A stretch of 64,000 nt of DNA from Deltaproteobacteria bacterium (GTDB taxonomy: Bacteria; Desulfobacterota; GWC2-55-46): the NCBI GenBank assembly GCA_016177845.1, contig JACOUO010000029.1, positions 124,001-188,000 on the forward strand, given 5' to 3'. Below the pieces are notes generated by a model. The model saw nothing but the letters and a program-made list of their open reading frames with translations. It searched no databases and was not told where the DNA came from. The translations under genes and the position numbers were made by a program. This document shows positions 1 to 8,503 of the stretch, piece after piece; position 1 is the stretch's first letter; every line of letters starts with the position of its first letter.

Positions 1-1701
1 CTCACATGGATAGGAGCCGCATTTTGGGCACGTCTCCGGCTCTATCGGCTCGCCGTCCCACTCCGGGTCACTGAAGTGATGGTGCGCCTTCACGAAGTCG
101 TAAATGGTGAAGTAGTCCTTCCCGTCATACAGTCGCGTCCCACGCCCGATGATCTGCTTGAACTCAATCATTGAATTGATGGGCCTCATCAGAACAATGT
201 TGCGTATATTCCTGGCATCCACGCCGGTCGAGAGCTTCTGTGAAGTGGTCAGGATGGTAGGTATGGTCTTCTCGTTATCCTGGAAATCACGCAGGTACTG
301 CTCGCCAAGCCCTCCTTCATCTGCGGTTACCCGGTGGCAGTAGTTCGGGTCGGGGCTGGTCTTAATCTGGTTTATCAGGTCACGCACTGCCAGAGCATGC
401 GTCTGGTTGGCGCAGAAGACAAGGGTTTTATCCCTCTGGTCTATCTGGGACATGAAGATCTCGACCCTCTTCTTCTCCCGCTCCTTTATCTCGATGATGC
501 GGTTGAAGTCCTTCTCCTCGTAACGCTTTCCAGCCTCGATCTCCCCCTCTACGACAGTGTCGTCCGGCGTATAGACATAATCATCCAGGGTAGTGGCTAT
601 CTGCTTCACCCTGAAAGGCGTCAGATAGCCGTCATTGATGCCGTCTTTGAGGGAGTAGATATAGACCGGCTCCCCGAAATAGGCGTAGGTATCAACGTTG
701 TCCTTGCGCTTGGGCGTGGCCGTCAGGCCAAGCTGGACAGCGGGGGAGAAGTATTCGAGGATTCCGCGCCAGTTGCTCTCATCGTTAGCGCCGCCTCTGT
801 GGCACTCGTCTATGACGATGAAGTCAAAAAAATCTGGCGGATACTCGCCGAAATAGGGGGAGGGCTCTCCATTTTTAAGCGGCCCACTCATAAAGGTCTG
901 GAAAATGGTGAAGAAAATGCTGCCGTTCTTCGGAACTTTTCCCTTCTTCCTAATGTCCTCCGGAGCGATGCGCACCAGGGCGTCTTCAGGAAAAGCGGAG
1001 AAGGCATTGTATGCCTGGTCTGCCAGGATGTTGCGGTCGGCAAGAAACAGGATGCGGGGCCTCCGTGCCGGTTCCCCTTCCTTCTTCCAGTCGATAAGGT
1101 TCCAGCGGCTGTGGAATAGCTTCCAAGCGATTTGAAATGCGATGAAAGTCTTACCTGTACCTGTGGCCAGTGTCAGCAGAATGCGGTCCTGCCCTTCGGC
1201 AATGGCTGCCAGTGCCCTTTCTATGGCAATATCCTGATAATAGCGACTTGGGTGGGAACCGCCCTTGTCCTCAAAAGGAACAGCTGCGAACCTGTCGCGC
1301 CAGGCATTATGCACGGAAAAGGTGCGGTTCCACAGTTCATCCGGCGTAGGGAACTGTCCCAGCTCCCCCTCGATACCGGTTTCCATGTCTATGCCGTAAA
1401 TGCCTCTGCCGTTGGCCGAGTACGTAAACCTGATGGCCAGCTTTCCCGCATAGTCCTTTGCCTGGCCCACCCCTTCGGTCAGTTCCTCACCCCACGCCTT
1501 TGCCTCGACAACAGCAAGCTTGGTGTTGCGATACTCCAGAACGTAGTCGGCAATCAGCGGCTTACTGCGCCGGCCAGCGCCCTCAATGCGGCCAAGGGTA
1601 ATGGGGTATTCTCGCCTGATACGGCTCCCCTCTACTACTCCCCAGCCCATTGCCTTCAAGGCAGGGTCTATATGTTCGGCTCGCGTTTCAGCTTCGTTCA
1701 T
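1..1701 (-). CDS. hsdR: Type I restriction enzyme R subunit (HsdR), 3' part beyond window
   Basis: This is the motor and nuclease subunit of a type I restriction enzyme, which translocates DNA with ATP and cuts unmodified DNA. The 567 codons visible run from an ATG at 1701 to the window edge without a stop, so the C-terminus is missing. A PD-(D/E)xK-type nuclease signature is visible near the N-terminus (D52, then E66-A-K68). Superfamily 2 helicase motifs follow: Walker A ATGTGKT with K184, the DECH box starting at D298, and TATPKR about 30 residues later. Near the edge a CPKC pair may begin a small metal-binding segment. It is the last gene of hsdM-hsdS-HNH-hsdR, 14 bases after the HNH gene. 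Family assignment is firm; recognition sequence cannot be read. Confidence 0.95.
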   Translation of the reverse strand, partial: MNEAETRAEHIDPALKAMGWGVVEGSRIRREYPITLGRIEGAGRRSKPLIADYVLEYRNTKLAVVEAKAWGEELTEGVGQAKDYAGKLAIRFTYSANGRGIYGIDMETGIEGELGQFPTPDELWNRTFSVHNAWRDRFAAVPFEDKGGSHPSRYYQDIAIERALAAIAEGQDRILLTLATGTGKTFIAFQIAWKLFHSRWNLIDWKKEGEPARRPRILFLADRNILADQAYNAFSAFPEDALVRIAPEDIRKKGKVPKNGSIFFTIFQTFMSGPLKNGEPSPYFGEYPPDFFDFIVIDECHRGGANDESNWRGILEYFSPAVQLGLTATPKRKDNVDTYAYFGEPVYIYSLKDGINDGYLTPFRVKQIATTLDDYVYTPDDTVVEGEIEAGKRYEEKDFNRIIEIKEREKKRVEIFMSQIDQRDKTLVFCANQTHALAVRDLINQIKTSPDPNYCHRVTADEGGLGEQYLRDFQDNEKTIPTILTTSQKLSTGVDARNIRNIVLMRPINSMIEFKQIIGRGTRLYDGKDYFTIYDFVKAHHHFSDPEWDGEPIEPETCPKCGSYPCE

Positions 1702-1715
1702 ATCATATGACCTTA

Positions 1716-2684
1716 TTAGTCTTGATCTGGTACTTGAGACTTGAACTGCATCGCATAATCCAGCAGTACGGCGTTGATTTGTGCCTGTTCCGGTGCCGCA
1801 TGTGCTTCCCTGTGGCAATTCGGGCATAAAGCTACGCAATTATAGACACGATCACTTTTCCCAACACCGAGAATATGATGAACATCTAAAAAGCCAGAAT
1901 AATCACGACTTGTGCCGCATCCGTTTCTCTCGCATTTCCCCTGTGCTCGCGCGATGACAGCTTTTCTCACGTTCGGATCACGTTTAACATATGACCTCAT
2001 GGCAGTAATTTTCGGCCCGCCATCATTGCCTAATAATGAATTGTCATACCCTAATAGATCGTCGTAAGTATCATCATGACCGTTTGAATTATTCCGCTGG
2101 ACTGTCTCAAGCCGCAACAAATCAAGGGCACCTGGATGCTCCCATAGAGCTTTGTTTACTTCAGGCGCACGCTCATCGTACAGCCAAAGCGTTGGGCTTG
2201 ATCCGTTCATGGCGTGATTCTTTTTACGGCGAAGCTTTCCTGACTTTATCAAGGCAATACTGGCGTCTCTCTGGGCGCACCAAATTTCTAAAAGGCTATT
2301 TTGCGGTATCAATGCGGCATGGCTTATAATCTTATCGGATTCTCTTTGGATGAAAAGAGTATGTGTCACTCCTTGGTTGATTTCATGTTGGAACTTGTCC
2401 TGAAGAGAGCCTTCCCAATCATTATTCGTGATCTTGGGCATTATCTGCGCGGCGGAGTAGGTATCATTAGATTTTTGCCTACGCCAGCACAAGCGGACTT
2501 TTATGACAAGACTCTTGCCTTCTGGGGATGTCGCGTGAATAGTTTGAGATTCAACCTTCCCGTGGAATTTCCGTTCATCACGAATATTATTGAAGCCTCT
2601 TTCAGACAGAAACCCTTCTATCAAGTCACGAGTAACACGCTCAGCATAGTAGCTTTCTGGCGTTCGGAAATCTCTTGTGCTCAT
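1716..2684 (-). CDS. HNH endonuclease-domain protein inside the type I RM operon
   Basis: A 322-residue protein with a C-terminal HNH nuclease domain. C251 and C256, the HH pair at 269-270, C287-x2-C290 and H291/H295 give the metal-binding and catalytic pattern (LDVHH, then CPNCHREAH). The N-terminal 170 residues are not a family I recognise; they contain a basic, Trp-containing stretch (IKVRLCWRR) that could bind DNA. The gene lies 15 bases after hsdS and 14 before hsdR on the same strand, so it is almost certainly co-transcribed with them. HNH enzymes cut or nick DNA. Here it could be an accessory restriction nuclease, for instance against modified DNA, but this is inference from position. 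It is not a standard subunit of type I enzymes. Confidence 0.8.
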   Translation of the reverse strand: MSTRDFRTPESYYAERVTRDLIEGFLSERGFNNIRDERKFHGKVESQTIHATSPEGKSLVIKVRLCWRRQKSNDTYSAAQIMPKITNNDWEGSLQDKFQHEINQGVTHTLFIQRESDKIISHAALIPQNSLLEIWCAQRDASIALIKSGKLRRKKNHAMNGSSPTLWLYDERAPEVNKALWEHPGALDLLRLETVQRNNSNGHDDTYDDLLGYDNSLLGNDGGPKITAMRSYVKRDPNVRKAVIARAQGKCERNGCGTSRDYSGFLDVHHILGVGKSDRVYNCVALCPNCHREAHAAPEQAQINAVLLDYAMQFKSQVPDQD

Positions 2685-2699
2685 ATTCCCACCATAGGA

Positions 2700-3923
2700 T
2701 TACAGTGCACCATTGAAAGCCTGATCAAGCAGTGATTTTTTCAACTCCTCCAGAGCCGCGAGCTTGCGCTGATAAATGGATTCGAGGCGTTGGGTTTCGG
2801 CGGCCAGGCTATCAAGCTTTTCGATGATGTGGTGCTGTTCCTTTACTGATGGCCTTATAAAAGGAAAATCCTTGATTTGTTGGCCGCTGATATGAGGAAC
2901 ACCAATGCCAGTCTGAACGCCAAGGATATGTGTCGTGAAAGCGTCAGAACTTATCAAATAAAGCAAGAAGCGATTATTGAGGTTACTTTTTACTCTGAGT
3001 CGAGCTGTTCGCTGAACCAATAAACAAGGTAAGTCGTCCGGCGAGATTTGGGCCCTTTTCAGTCCCGCTTTAACCCACGGGCGATCCATTGCGAGCACAA
3101 CATCCCCGAAACAAAGCCGATAGCGTTCGTATTCTATTGAATTAACAGCAGGCCAGCGTTTCACATCATCCCAACGCAACTCCCCTTGAATAATATTGTC
3201 GCCCCGCAAGAGCCGAACATCTTTTTCCGTGTCGGTGTACCGGGCGCTTTTGAAGGGAAATCCTGTAAGTATATCAACCTCGGCACCAAGTGTTGTCTCT
3301 ACCCAGTCCTTACTACGTTTCGTAAAGATGGATTGAAGGTAGCTTTCAAAGAGGGCGCGGGTGTTCTGGAGGTTTTTTTCGGCATTGACCCTTGCCTTGG
3401 CGATGCCCGCAAACGCCTCATCAAGTATGCTTACGAGGCGCTGCTGTTCGGGAAGGGGAGGAATTGGAATCGGGTAATTCTCGACAAATTCTTGAGGAAC
3501 TCGCTGGTGTCCGACCGCACCCCCCATCCGCTGCGCTCCCGCGCTCTTGAAATCCTCACGAGATAAAAAATAATAAAGCCACTCATTGGTTATTGTCTTG
3601 TCGGGACGCAAAACAATAAACTCACTCGAGCCGAATCCGATTCCATTTTTAAGGCCCTTAGCGATTCCAAGTTTTCCGTTTTCGAAACAGGGAGTGATTT
3701 TTGCTAGAAGAACATCGCCTTCGGCGAAGTATGTGTAACTTCCAACGACATCCAAGAACTTTCTGGTCCGAGCTGCACAGGCATACTTCTCTGTAATTCT
3801 GAGGTCTTCCATTGGCAAAAAGGAAACCAATGCATCCGAAGATACTCGCCTTCGAACCTCGCTTTTGAGTGGTTTAATCGCAGCAATGTCGCCGATGCGC
3901 TTTATCTGCCAGCGCTCTCTCAT
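2700..3923 (-). CDS. hsdS: Type I restriction-modification specificity subunit HsdS
   Basis: HsdS sets the DNA target of both methylation and restriction by bridging HsdM and HsdR. The 407 residues show the expected duplicated layout: a first target recognition domain at about 10-150, a conserved helical spacer with the typical IPIPPLPEQQRLV segment near 150, a second recognition domain at about 205-360, and a closing helix with EQHHII and LEELKKSLLDQAF. Length is normal for the family. Its start overlaps the hsdM stop by 4 bases, so the two are translationally coupled. The two recognition domains differ, implying a bipartite asymmetric target. The actual target cannot be deduced by eye. Confidence 0.94.
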   Translation of the reverse strand: MRERWQIKRIGDIAAIKPLKSEVRRRVSSDALVSFLPMEDLRITEKYACAARTRKFLDVVGSYTYFAEGDVLLAKITPCFENGKLGIAKGLKNGIGFGSSEFIVLRPDKTITNEWLYYFLSREDFKSAGAQRMGGAVGHQRVPQEFVENYPIPIPPLPEQQRLVSILDEAFAGIAKARVNAEKNLQNTRALFESYLQSIFTKRSKDWVETTLGAEVDILTGFPFKSARYTDTEKDVRLLRGDNIIQGELRWDDVKRWPAVNSIEYERYRLCFGDVVLAMDRPWVKAGLKRAQISPDDLPCLLVQRTARLRVKSNLNNRFLLYLISSDAFTTHILGVQTGIGVPHISGQQIKDFPFIRPSVKEQHHIIEKLDSLAAETQRLESIYQRKLAALEELKKSLLDQAFNGAL

Positions 3924-5374
3924 ATCAACGCCCGTATATGTCTTAGCACTTCCACGCTCTCGGCATCGAGCGCGGTAATTTCGGCCATGATCTCCAGCGG
4001 GGCACGGTGAGTTATTTTCTCTGCGCCATTGGGGTTCTTTACCGAGAGGTCAAAAGTGGCCGGGTCTATATCCTTGGCATTTATACTCCAGCTCTTAGGG
4101 GAGTCGGGTTTTTTCTTTTGCAACTTCACGAACTCGGCAAGGTCATCATCATTGAGCGGGTTTGTCTTTCCGAGATTCCTACCCGGTTCGAGCTGGTAAT
4201 ACCATATCTTCCTAGTTGGCGCGCCTTTCTCGAAAAAAAGCACGACAGTTTTCACGCCTGCGCCCTGAAATGTGCCTCCGGGGCAGTCAAGTATGGTGTG
4301 CAGGTTGCAGGACTCCAACAGAAGCTTCCGCAGGGAGATGGACGCGTTATCTGTATTTGAAAGGAAGGTATTTTTGATGACTACACCGGCACGCCCGCCT
4401 GCCTTGAGCATCTTGATGAAGTGCTGGAGGAAGAGGAAGGCCGTTTCTCCCGTGCGTATGGGGAAGTTCTGCTGGACCTCCTTGCGCTCCTTTCCGCCAA
4501 AAGGCGGATTGGCCAGGACCACGTCCATGCGGTCCTTATCCTGAATATCGGCGAGGTTCTCGGCCAGGGTATTGGTGTGGACGATGTTGGGGGCCTCTAT
4601 GCCATGCAGGATCATGTTCATGATGGCAAGGCAATAGGCAAGAGATTTCTTCTCCTTGCCGTAAAAAGTGCGCGTCTGGAGTGCCTTGAAGTCTCGGGTG
4701 GTGAGCCCAGAAAAGCCCTTCATGTAATCAAAGGCCTCGCAAAGGAAGCCCGCAGACCCGCAGGCGCCATCATAGACGCTCTCTCCTATTTTGGGGGCAA
4801 CCACACGCACCATGGCGCGGATGAGTGGGCGCGGGGTGTAATACTCTCCGCCGTTCCTCCCGGCATTCCCCATGTTCTTTATCTTGGCCTCATAGAGGTG
4901 GGACAGTTCATGCTTTTCGGTCTGGGAGCGGAAGCGGAGCTCATCGATATGGTCGATTATCTCGCGGAGGTTGTAGCCGCTGTGTATCTTGTTCTTTATC
5001 TCCCCGAATATCTCACCTATCTTGTATTCGATGGTGTTCGGCCCGCTGGCCTTCTGCTTGAATCCGTGGAGGTATGGAAATAGCTTACGGTCGACAAAGT
5101 CGCGCAGGTCGTCGCCGGTCATGGCCTTGTTGTGGTCGAGCTTGCCATCTTTCCCCTTGGGCGCGGCCCAGCTTTCCCAACGGTACGGCTCATCCAGGAT
5201 AAAGGAATACTTCTTCCCCTCCAGTTGGGCCTCCATGGCCTTATCCTGCTCAAGGCCGTCGAGATACTTCAGGAACAGTAGCCATGAGGTCTGCTCGGTG
5301 TAGTCCAACTCGGTGGTGCAGCCGGCCTCTTTCCAGAGGACGTCGTCTATGTTTTTAAATGCCTGCTCGAACAT
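3920..5374 (-). CDS. hsdM: Type I N6-adenine DNA methyltransferase subunit HsdM
   Basis: HsdM methylates adenine in the HsdS target using S-adenosylmethionine and protects host DNA. The 484-residue protein has the N-terminal HsdM helical domain (about 1-150), the SAM-binding motif YDGACGSAGF, and the catalytic NPPF motif at residues 289-292. It is the first gene of the restriction operon, with a promoter-like sequence about 80 bases upstream (5453-5480). It starts at ATG 5374; only a weak GAGG lies upstream. Family length is normal and all key motifs are intact, so an active modification system is expected. Confidence 0.95.
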   Translation of the reverse strand: MFEQAFKNIDDVLWKEAGCTTELDYTEQTSWLLFLKYLDGLEQDKAMEAQLEGKKYSFILDEPYRWESWAAPKGKDGKLDHNKAMTGDDLRDFVDRKLFPYLHGFKQKASGPNTIEYKIGEIFGEIKNKIHSGYNLREIIDHIDELRFRSQTEKHELSHLYEAKIKNMGNAGRNGGEYYTPRPLIRAMVRVVAPKIGESVYDGACGSAGFLCEAFDYMKGFSGLTTRDFKALQTRTFYGKEKKSLAYCLAIMNMILHGIEAPNIVHTNTLAENLADIQDKDRMDVVLANPPFGGKERKEVQQNFPIRTGETAFLFLQHFIKMLKAGGRAGVVIKNTFLSNTDNASISLRKLLLESCNLHTILDCPGGTFQGAGVKTVVLFFEKGAPTRKIWYYQLEPGRNLGKTNPLNDDDLAEFVKLQKKKPDSPKSWSINAKDIDPATFDLSVKNPNGAEKITHRAPLEIMAEITALDAESVEVLRHIRALI

Positions 5375-5452
5375 TGATTATTCATTCCTCTACCCACTTT
5401 GGGTTCTGTTAAAAAAACTACTTTGCTCAGGACTTCTTTTAAAGTTTCGTTT

Positions 5453-5480
5453 ATTATATGCTATTCCTATAGCTTTTCCA
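5453..5480 (-). promoter_or_regulatory. Probable sigma-70 promoter of the hsd operon
   Basis: Read on the minus strand, TGGAAA (5475-5480) is followed after 16 bases by a perfect TATAAT (5453-5458), about 80 bases before the hsdM start. The -35 matches consensus at 4 of 6 positions. It is assigned by pattern only. Confidence 0.5.
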
Positions 5481-5765
5481 GTGAATTCGTGGTGATGAAT
5501 ATCTTTACTGCCAGCATAATGGCTTCGCTTAGGTAGTCTGCTTTTAAAAGGGCAAGATCCAATAATCGAGCAGGCCATCAGTTGCTTTAGGCAACTTTAT
5601 AGACTGTGAAATTCTTTTATCAAGTGCAATGACCGGTATCGTTCCTCTCTCTGATTGTGACCGAGGGCAAACTGCTCATTAAATGCACATGGAATAGAGG
5701 CAAAGAGCGAGGATTTTTTAGTCAAACTGGTGACCAAACTGGATACCAGTTGCACTTTTAAACGC

Positions 5766-5797
5766 AAAAGGGGCTACAGCTTTCGCTGTAACCCCTT
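5766..5797 (-). terminator. Rho-independent terminator after tRNA-Lys
   Basis: On the minus strand an 11-bp stem (arms 5785-5795 and 5770-5780, one G-T pair) with a GAAA loop is followed by TTTT, about 10 bases after the tRNA 3' end. This fits an intrinsic terminator separating the tRNA from the restriction operon. Confidence 0.8.
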
Positions 5798-5805
5798 GAT
5801 ATTCC

Positions 5806-5881
<76 letters not shown>

Positions 5882-5936
5882 GTTCCACCTTGAAAACTTT
5901 TCTTAAAAACTCCCCCGCTCAAACCTACAGGCTATA

Positions 5937-6012
5937 TGGCGCGCCTGAGAGGATTTGAACCTCCGACCCTCGGCTTCGGAGGCCGATGCTCTATCCACTG
6001 AGCTACAGGCGC
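5937..6012 (-). tRNA. tRNA-Arg, anticodon CCG
   Basis: A complete 76-base cloverleaf on the minus strand. The 7-bp acceptor stem (6006-6012 with 5941-5947) is intact, the discriminator is G, and CCA is encoded at 5937-5939. The anticodon loop CTCCGAA gives CCG (5977-5979), reading CGG. It lies 55 bases upstream of tRNA-Lys in the same direction, so both may come from one transcript. Confidence 0.96.
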
Positions 6013-6209
6013 AATTGAAACCGAATCTATTTAACTTACAAAAAAATTAAATGCTTGTCAAGAAAGAATGCAAAAAATAGTTCAGGCAAATCATTTAACC
6101 GATTTTACCCTGAATTCAGCGTTAAACCCCTGCTTCATTCATAATCACTTTACACAAAAAGGCGAACCTGTTAATATTTCTTAATCACAGATAAGAGGTT
6201 CTGCATACA

Positions 6210-6578
6210 ATGACAGATACGAAATACGGAACACAGGCCATAGAGGAAGCCGAGCTTGTCGGCTGGGACAACCCCAATCCTGAGAGGGATTACACAATCG
6301 AGATTTCATACCCTGAGTTCACCTGCCTTTGCCCGCGCTCAGGATATCCTGACTTTGCCACAATAAAGCTGACTTATGTGCCTGATAAAAAGGTCGTTGA
6401 GCTTAAATCCCTGAAGCTTTACCTGAACGCCTACCGTGACAAGGCCATCTCGCACGAATCAGTCACGAATAAGATATTCAATGACCTCAATGCCGCGCTA
6501 AAGCCGAGGAAGATGGAAGTAATCGGGGATTTCAATGTCAGGGGCAATGTAAAGACCGTTATAAAGGTGAGCCTGTAA
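6210..6578 (+). CDS. queF: NADPH-dependent 7-cyano-7-deazaguanine reductase QueF
   Basis: QueF reduces preQ0 to preQ1 in the biosynthesis of the tRNA nucleoside queuosine. The 122-residue protein is the short, single-domain type. The catalytic pair is visible: C41 (FTCLCPRSG) and D48 (GYPDF). The diagnostic NADPH-binding motif ELKSLKLY is at 64-71. The start ATG follows AGAGG at a 10-base distance. No other queuosine genes lie in the window. It converges with the sigma-54 activator gene with no space between the two stop codons. Confidence 0.96.
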   Translation: MTDTKYGTQAIEEAELVGWDNPNPERDYTIEISYPEFTCLCPRSGYPDFATIKLTYVPDKKVVELKSLKLYLNAYRDKAISHESVTNKIFNDLNAALKPRKMEVIGDFNVRGNVKTVIKVSL

Positions 6579-7979
6579 TCAGACCGGTCTTTTATCCTTA
6601 AAGACCATTTTATCAAGCTCGAATTTCTCAAGCTGGCGGCTTACGGTTCTTGTGCTTACGCCCATAAGCTCCGCGACCCTGTTTATAGACCCTTTCTCCT
6701 GCCTCATGTACTGTATCAGATAGGTCTTTTCAAGCTCCTGCGAGACGGTCTCCTTTGCCTTTACATAGCTGAGGCGGGCGGGCATCTCACTAAACATATC
6801 CGGCAAGGCGGCCTTTGAGACCTCAAGCTTTGCAATCCTGTCTATCCATCTGCGGGGGTTTGTGAGTACGGTGCGCTCAATAGAGTTCTTAAGTTCACGG
6901 ATATTGCCCGGCCACGCGTGCTCAAGGAGCTGCTCAACCGCAGACGGGGCAAAACCCTCTATATTCTTATCATAACGCCTTTTGAACGAATCGAGGAAAT
7001 AATTTGCAAGTGTAAGGATATCTTCCTCCCTCTCCCTTAATGGCGGCAGGTCTATCTGGACGACATTGAGCCTATAGTAAAGGTCTTCCCTGAATTTTTT
7101 TTCCTGTACAAGCTGTTCAAGGTTCCTGTTTGTAGCGGCTATCACCCTTGCGTTGAGCTTTATCTGCCTGATGCCCCCGACCCTCTCAAACTCTTTCTCC
7201 TGCAATACTCTAAGGAGCTTTGCCTGAATCTCAAGGGAAGTATCGCCTGCCTCGTCAAGAAAAACAGTACCCCTTCCCGCTGACTCAAGCTTTCCTGTCT
7301 TAAGTATATGCGCGCCGGTGAACGCGCCCTTTTCATGCCCAAAAAGCTCAGACTCAAGGAGCGTATGCTGGATGGCTGTGCAGCTTATCGGCATGAAAGG
7401 CTCGCTTTTCCTGTCGCTTGCCTCATGTATAGCCCTTGCCACAAGCTCCTTGCCTGTGCCGGTCTCACCCCTTACAAGCACCGTTGTATCAGTACCCGCA
7501 ACAGAGTTGATGAGGTCATAGACCTCAAGCATCTTCTTGCTTCTGCCAACAATTGCATGGTAAGACTCAGCCGTTTCAAGGCGTTTTCTTAAGTTAGCCA
7601 CCTCATCGGCAAGTTCCTGCTTCTCAAGGACTTTTTTAATCCTTATCAGAAGCTCCTTGCCGCTTACAGGCTTACAGAGGAAATCGCTCGCCCCTGCCTT
7701 CATTATATTTACCGCCGTATCCACATCGCCATAGCCCGTAAGTACGATTACAGGCACGGGCTTTTTGTTCTTAAGCGCCTGATTGAGCAGCTCTGTCCCG
7801 TCCATTGCAGGCATACGGATGTCAGTGATTATAAGGTCGATGTCACGGACAGCCTCAAGCGTCTGGACAGCATGGATGGCGCTTGTAAAAGTAGCAACCG
7901 TATAACCTTCTCGCTCAAGTATCTCGGCAATGTTAAAAATCGCCTTCTCGTCGTCATCAACGACCATGACCTTCTTCAT
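6579..7979 (-). CDS. Sigma-54-dependent response regulator (NtrC/AtoC type)
   Basis: A 466-residue activator of sigma-54 promoters controlled by phosphorylation. It has an N-terminal receiver domain with the acidic VVDDD cluster, phospho-acceptor D53 and KP near 104. A central AAA+ domain follows (about 140-380), with Walker A GETGTGKE, an intact GAFTGA loop (218-223) that contacts sigma-54, and Walker B FLDEAGD. A Fis-type helix-turn-helix (VAELMGVSTRTVSRQL) ends the protein. It has its own good promoter (8010-8038), separate from the kinase and receiver upstream, but is probably their output regulator. Its target promoters are not evident in the window. Confidence 0.94.
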   Translation of the reverse strand: MKKVMVVDDDEKAIFNIAEILEREGYTVATFTSAIHAVQTLEAVRDIDLIITDIRMPAMDGTELLNQALKNKKPVPVIVLTGYGDVDTAVNIMKAGASDFLCKPVSGKELLIRIKKVLEKQELADEVANLRKRLETAESYHAIVGRSKKMLEVYDLINSVAGTDTTVLVRGETGTGKELVARAIHEASDRKSEPFMPISCTAIQHTLLESELFGHEKGAFTGAHILKTGKLESAGRGTVFLDEAGDTSLEIQAKLLRVLQEKEFERVGGIRQIKLNARVIAATNRNLEQLVQEKKFREDLYYRLNVVQIDLPPLREREEDILTLANYFLDSFKRRYDKNIEGFAPSAVEQLLEHAWPGNIRELKNSIERTVLTNPRRWIDRIAKLEVSKAALPDMFSEMPARLSYVKAKETVSQELEKTYLIQYMRQEKGSINRVAELMGVSTRTVSRQLEKFELDKMVFKDKRPV

Positions 7980-8009
7980 AGGGGCTACTCTCTTGTGCGG
8001 ATTACCTGA

Positions 8010-8038
8010 ATTCTATGTATAAAAATGGCGCAAGTCAA
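8010..8038 (-). promoter_or_regulatory. Sigma-70 promoter of the sigma-54 activator gene
   Basis: On the minus strand TTGACT (8033-8038) and TAGAAT (8010-8015) are separated by exactly 17 bases, each matching consensus at 5 of 6 positions. They lie about 30 bases before the ATG at 7979. This suggests the activator is transcribed on its own. Confidence 0.65.
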
Positions 8039-8110
8039 TTACATTCCTCTCCCGCTCCCGGGCGGGCAAGTAAAAAAACGCATTTTTGCCGTATGGATTT
8101 TTTAACAGTC

Positions 8111-8503
8111 TCATGGCAGGGATATCATTACCCTGAAAAGGTCTCTGAGCATGAAAGGCTTATCAAGATACCTGCATTCGCTCTTCATAATGAAAGTTCT
8201 GGTAAGCGCAGTCTCAGTATCTCCTGTGATGAAGATAATGCGCTCGAGCAGATGCGGCTTTATCTCTTTCACATACCTGTAGAGTTCCATCCCGTTCATC
8301 TTCGGCATCTCTATATCAAGAAGTATGAAATCAAAATCCATCTCCATTATCTTCGCGAGCGCTTCTTCCCCGTTTGTCGCGGTCTCAAGCAGCTCCACAG
8401 CAGGACTTAATACTTCCCGTATGACATCTGTCACTATCTCTTCATCATCGACCAAAAGCACGGCCTTGCCCGATAGACTGCTTAAATCCAGAGTAGCTTT
8501 CAC
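8111..8503 (-). CDS. Single-domain response regulator (receiver only)
   Basis: A 130-residue protein consisting of one CheY-like receiver domain. The DDEE acidic pocket is near residues 19-22, the phospho-acceptor is D63 (LLDIEMP), T at about 94 lies in FITGD, and K in DKPF completes the site. No output domain is present. It starts with GTG directly after the stop codon of the hybrid kinase, so the two genes are coupled. Its sequence closely parallels the receiver domain at the C-terminus of that kinase, suggesting duplication. It probably receives phosphate from that kinase and acts as a relay or sink. Confidence 0.9.
   Translation of the reverse strand: MKATLDLSSLSGKAVLLVDDEEIVTDVIREVLSPAVELLETATNGEEALAKIMEMDFDFILLDIEMPKMNGMELYRYVKEIKPHLLERIIFITGDTETALTRTFIMKSECRYLDKPFMLRDLFRVMISLP

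Larger units (their letters stand above)
5375..5805. other. Intergenic region between hsdM and tRNA-Lys
   Basis: 431 bases without a convincing gene. It holds the hsd promoter-like sequence (5453-5480) and the terminator of tRNA-Lys (5766-5797). A 62-codon minus-strand frame (5390-5578) lacks a ribosome-binding site, overlaps the promoter and resembles nothing I know. The rest is AT-richer than its surroundings and shows no repeat or RNA structure that I can support. Confidence 0.6.

Noticed and set aside
334-1710. Long plus-strand frames opposite hsdR (261 and 192 codons)
   Set aside because: They are antisense shadows of an unmistakable HsdR with intact motifs.
5390-5578. 62-codon minus-strand frame upstream of hsdM
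   Set aside because: No ribosome-binding site, overlaps the hsd promoter-like sequence, and no recognisable protein pattern.
6190-6235. AGAGGTTCTGCATACA upstream of queF looked like the start of a preQ1-I riboswitch
   Set aside because: The pairing CCTCT and the A-rich 3' tail are missing, and the AGAGG serves as the ribosome-binding site of queF directly before the ATG.
8050-8070. GC-rich CCCGC/GCGGG hairpin between the receiver gene and the sigma-54 activator promoter
   Set aside because: Not followed by T residues in the transcribed direction; cannot be called a terminator with confidence.
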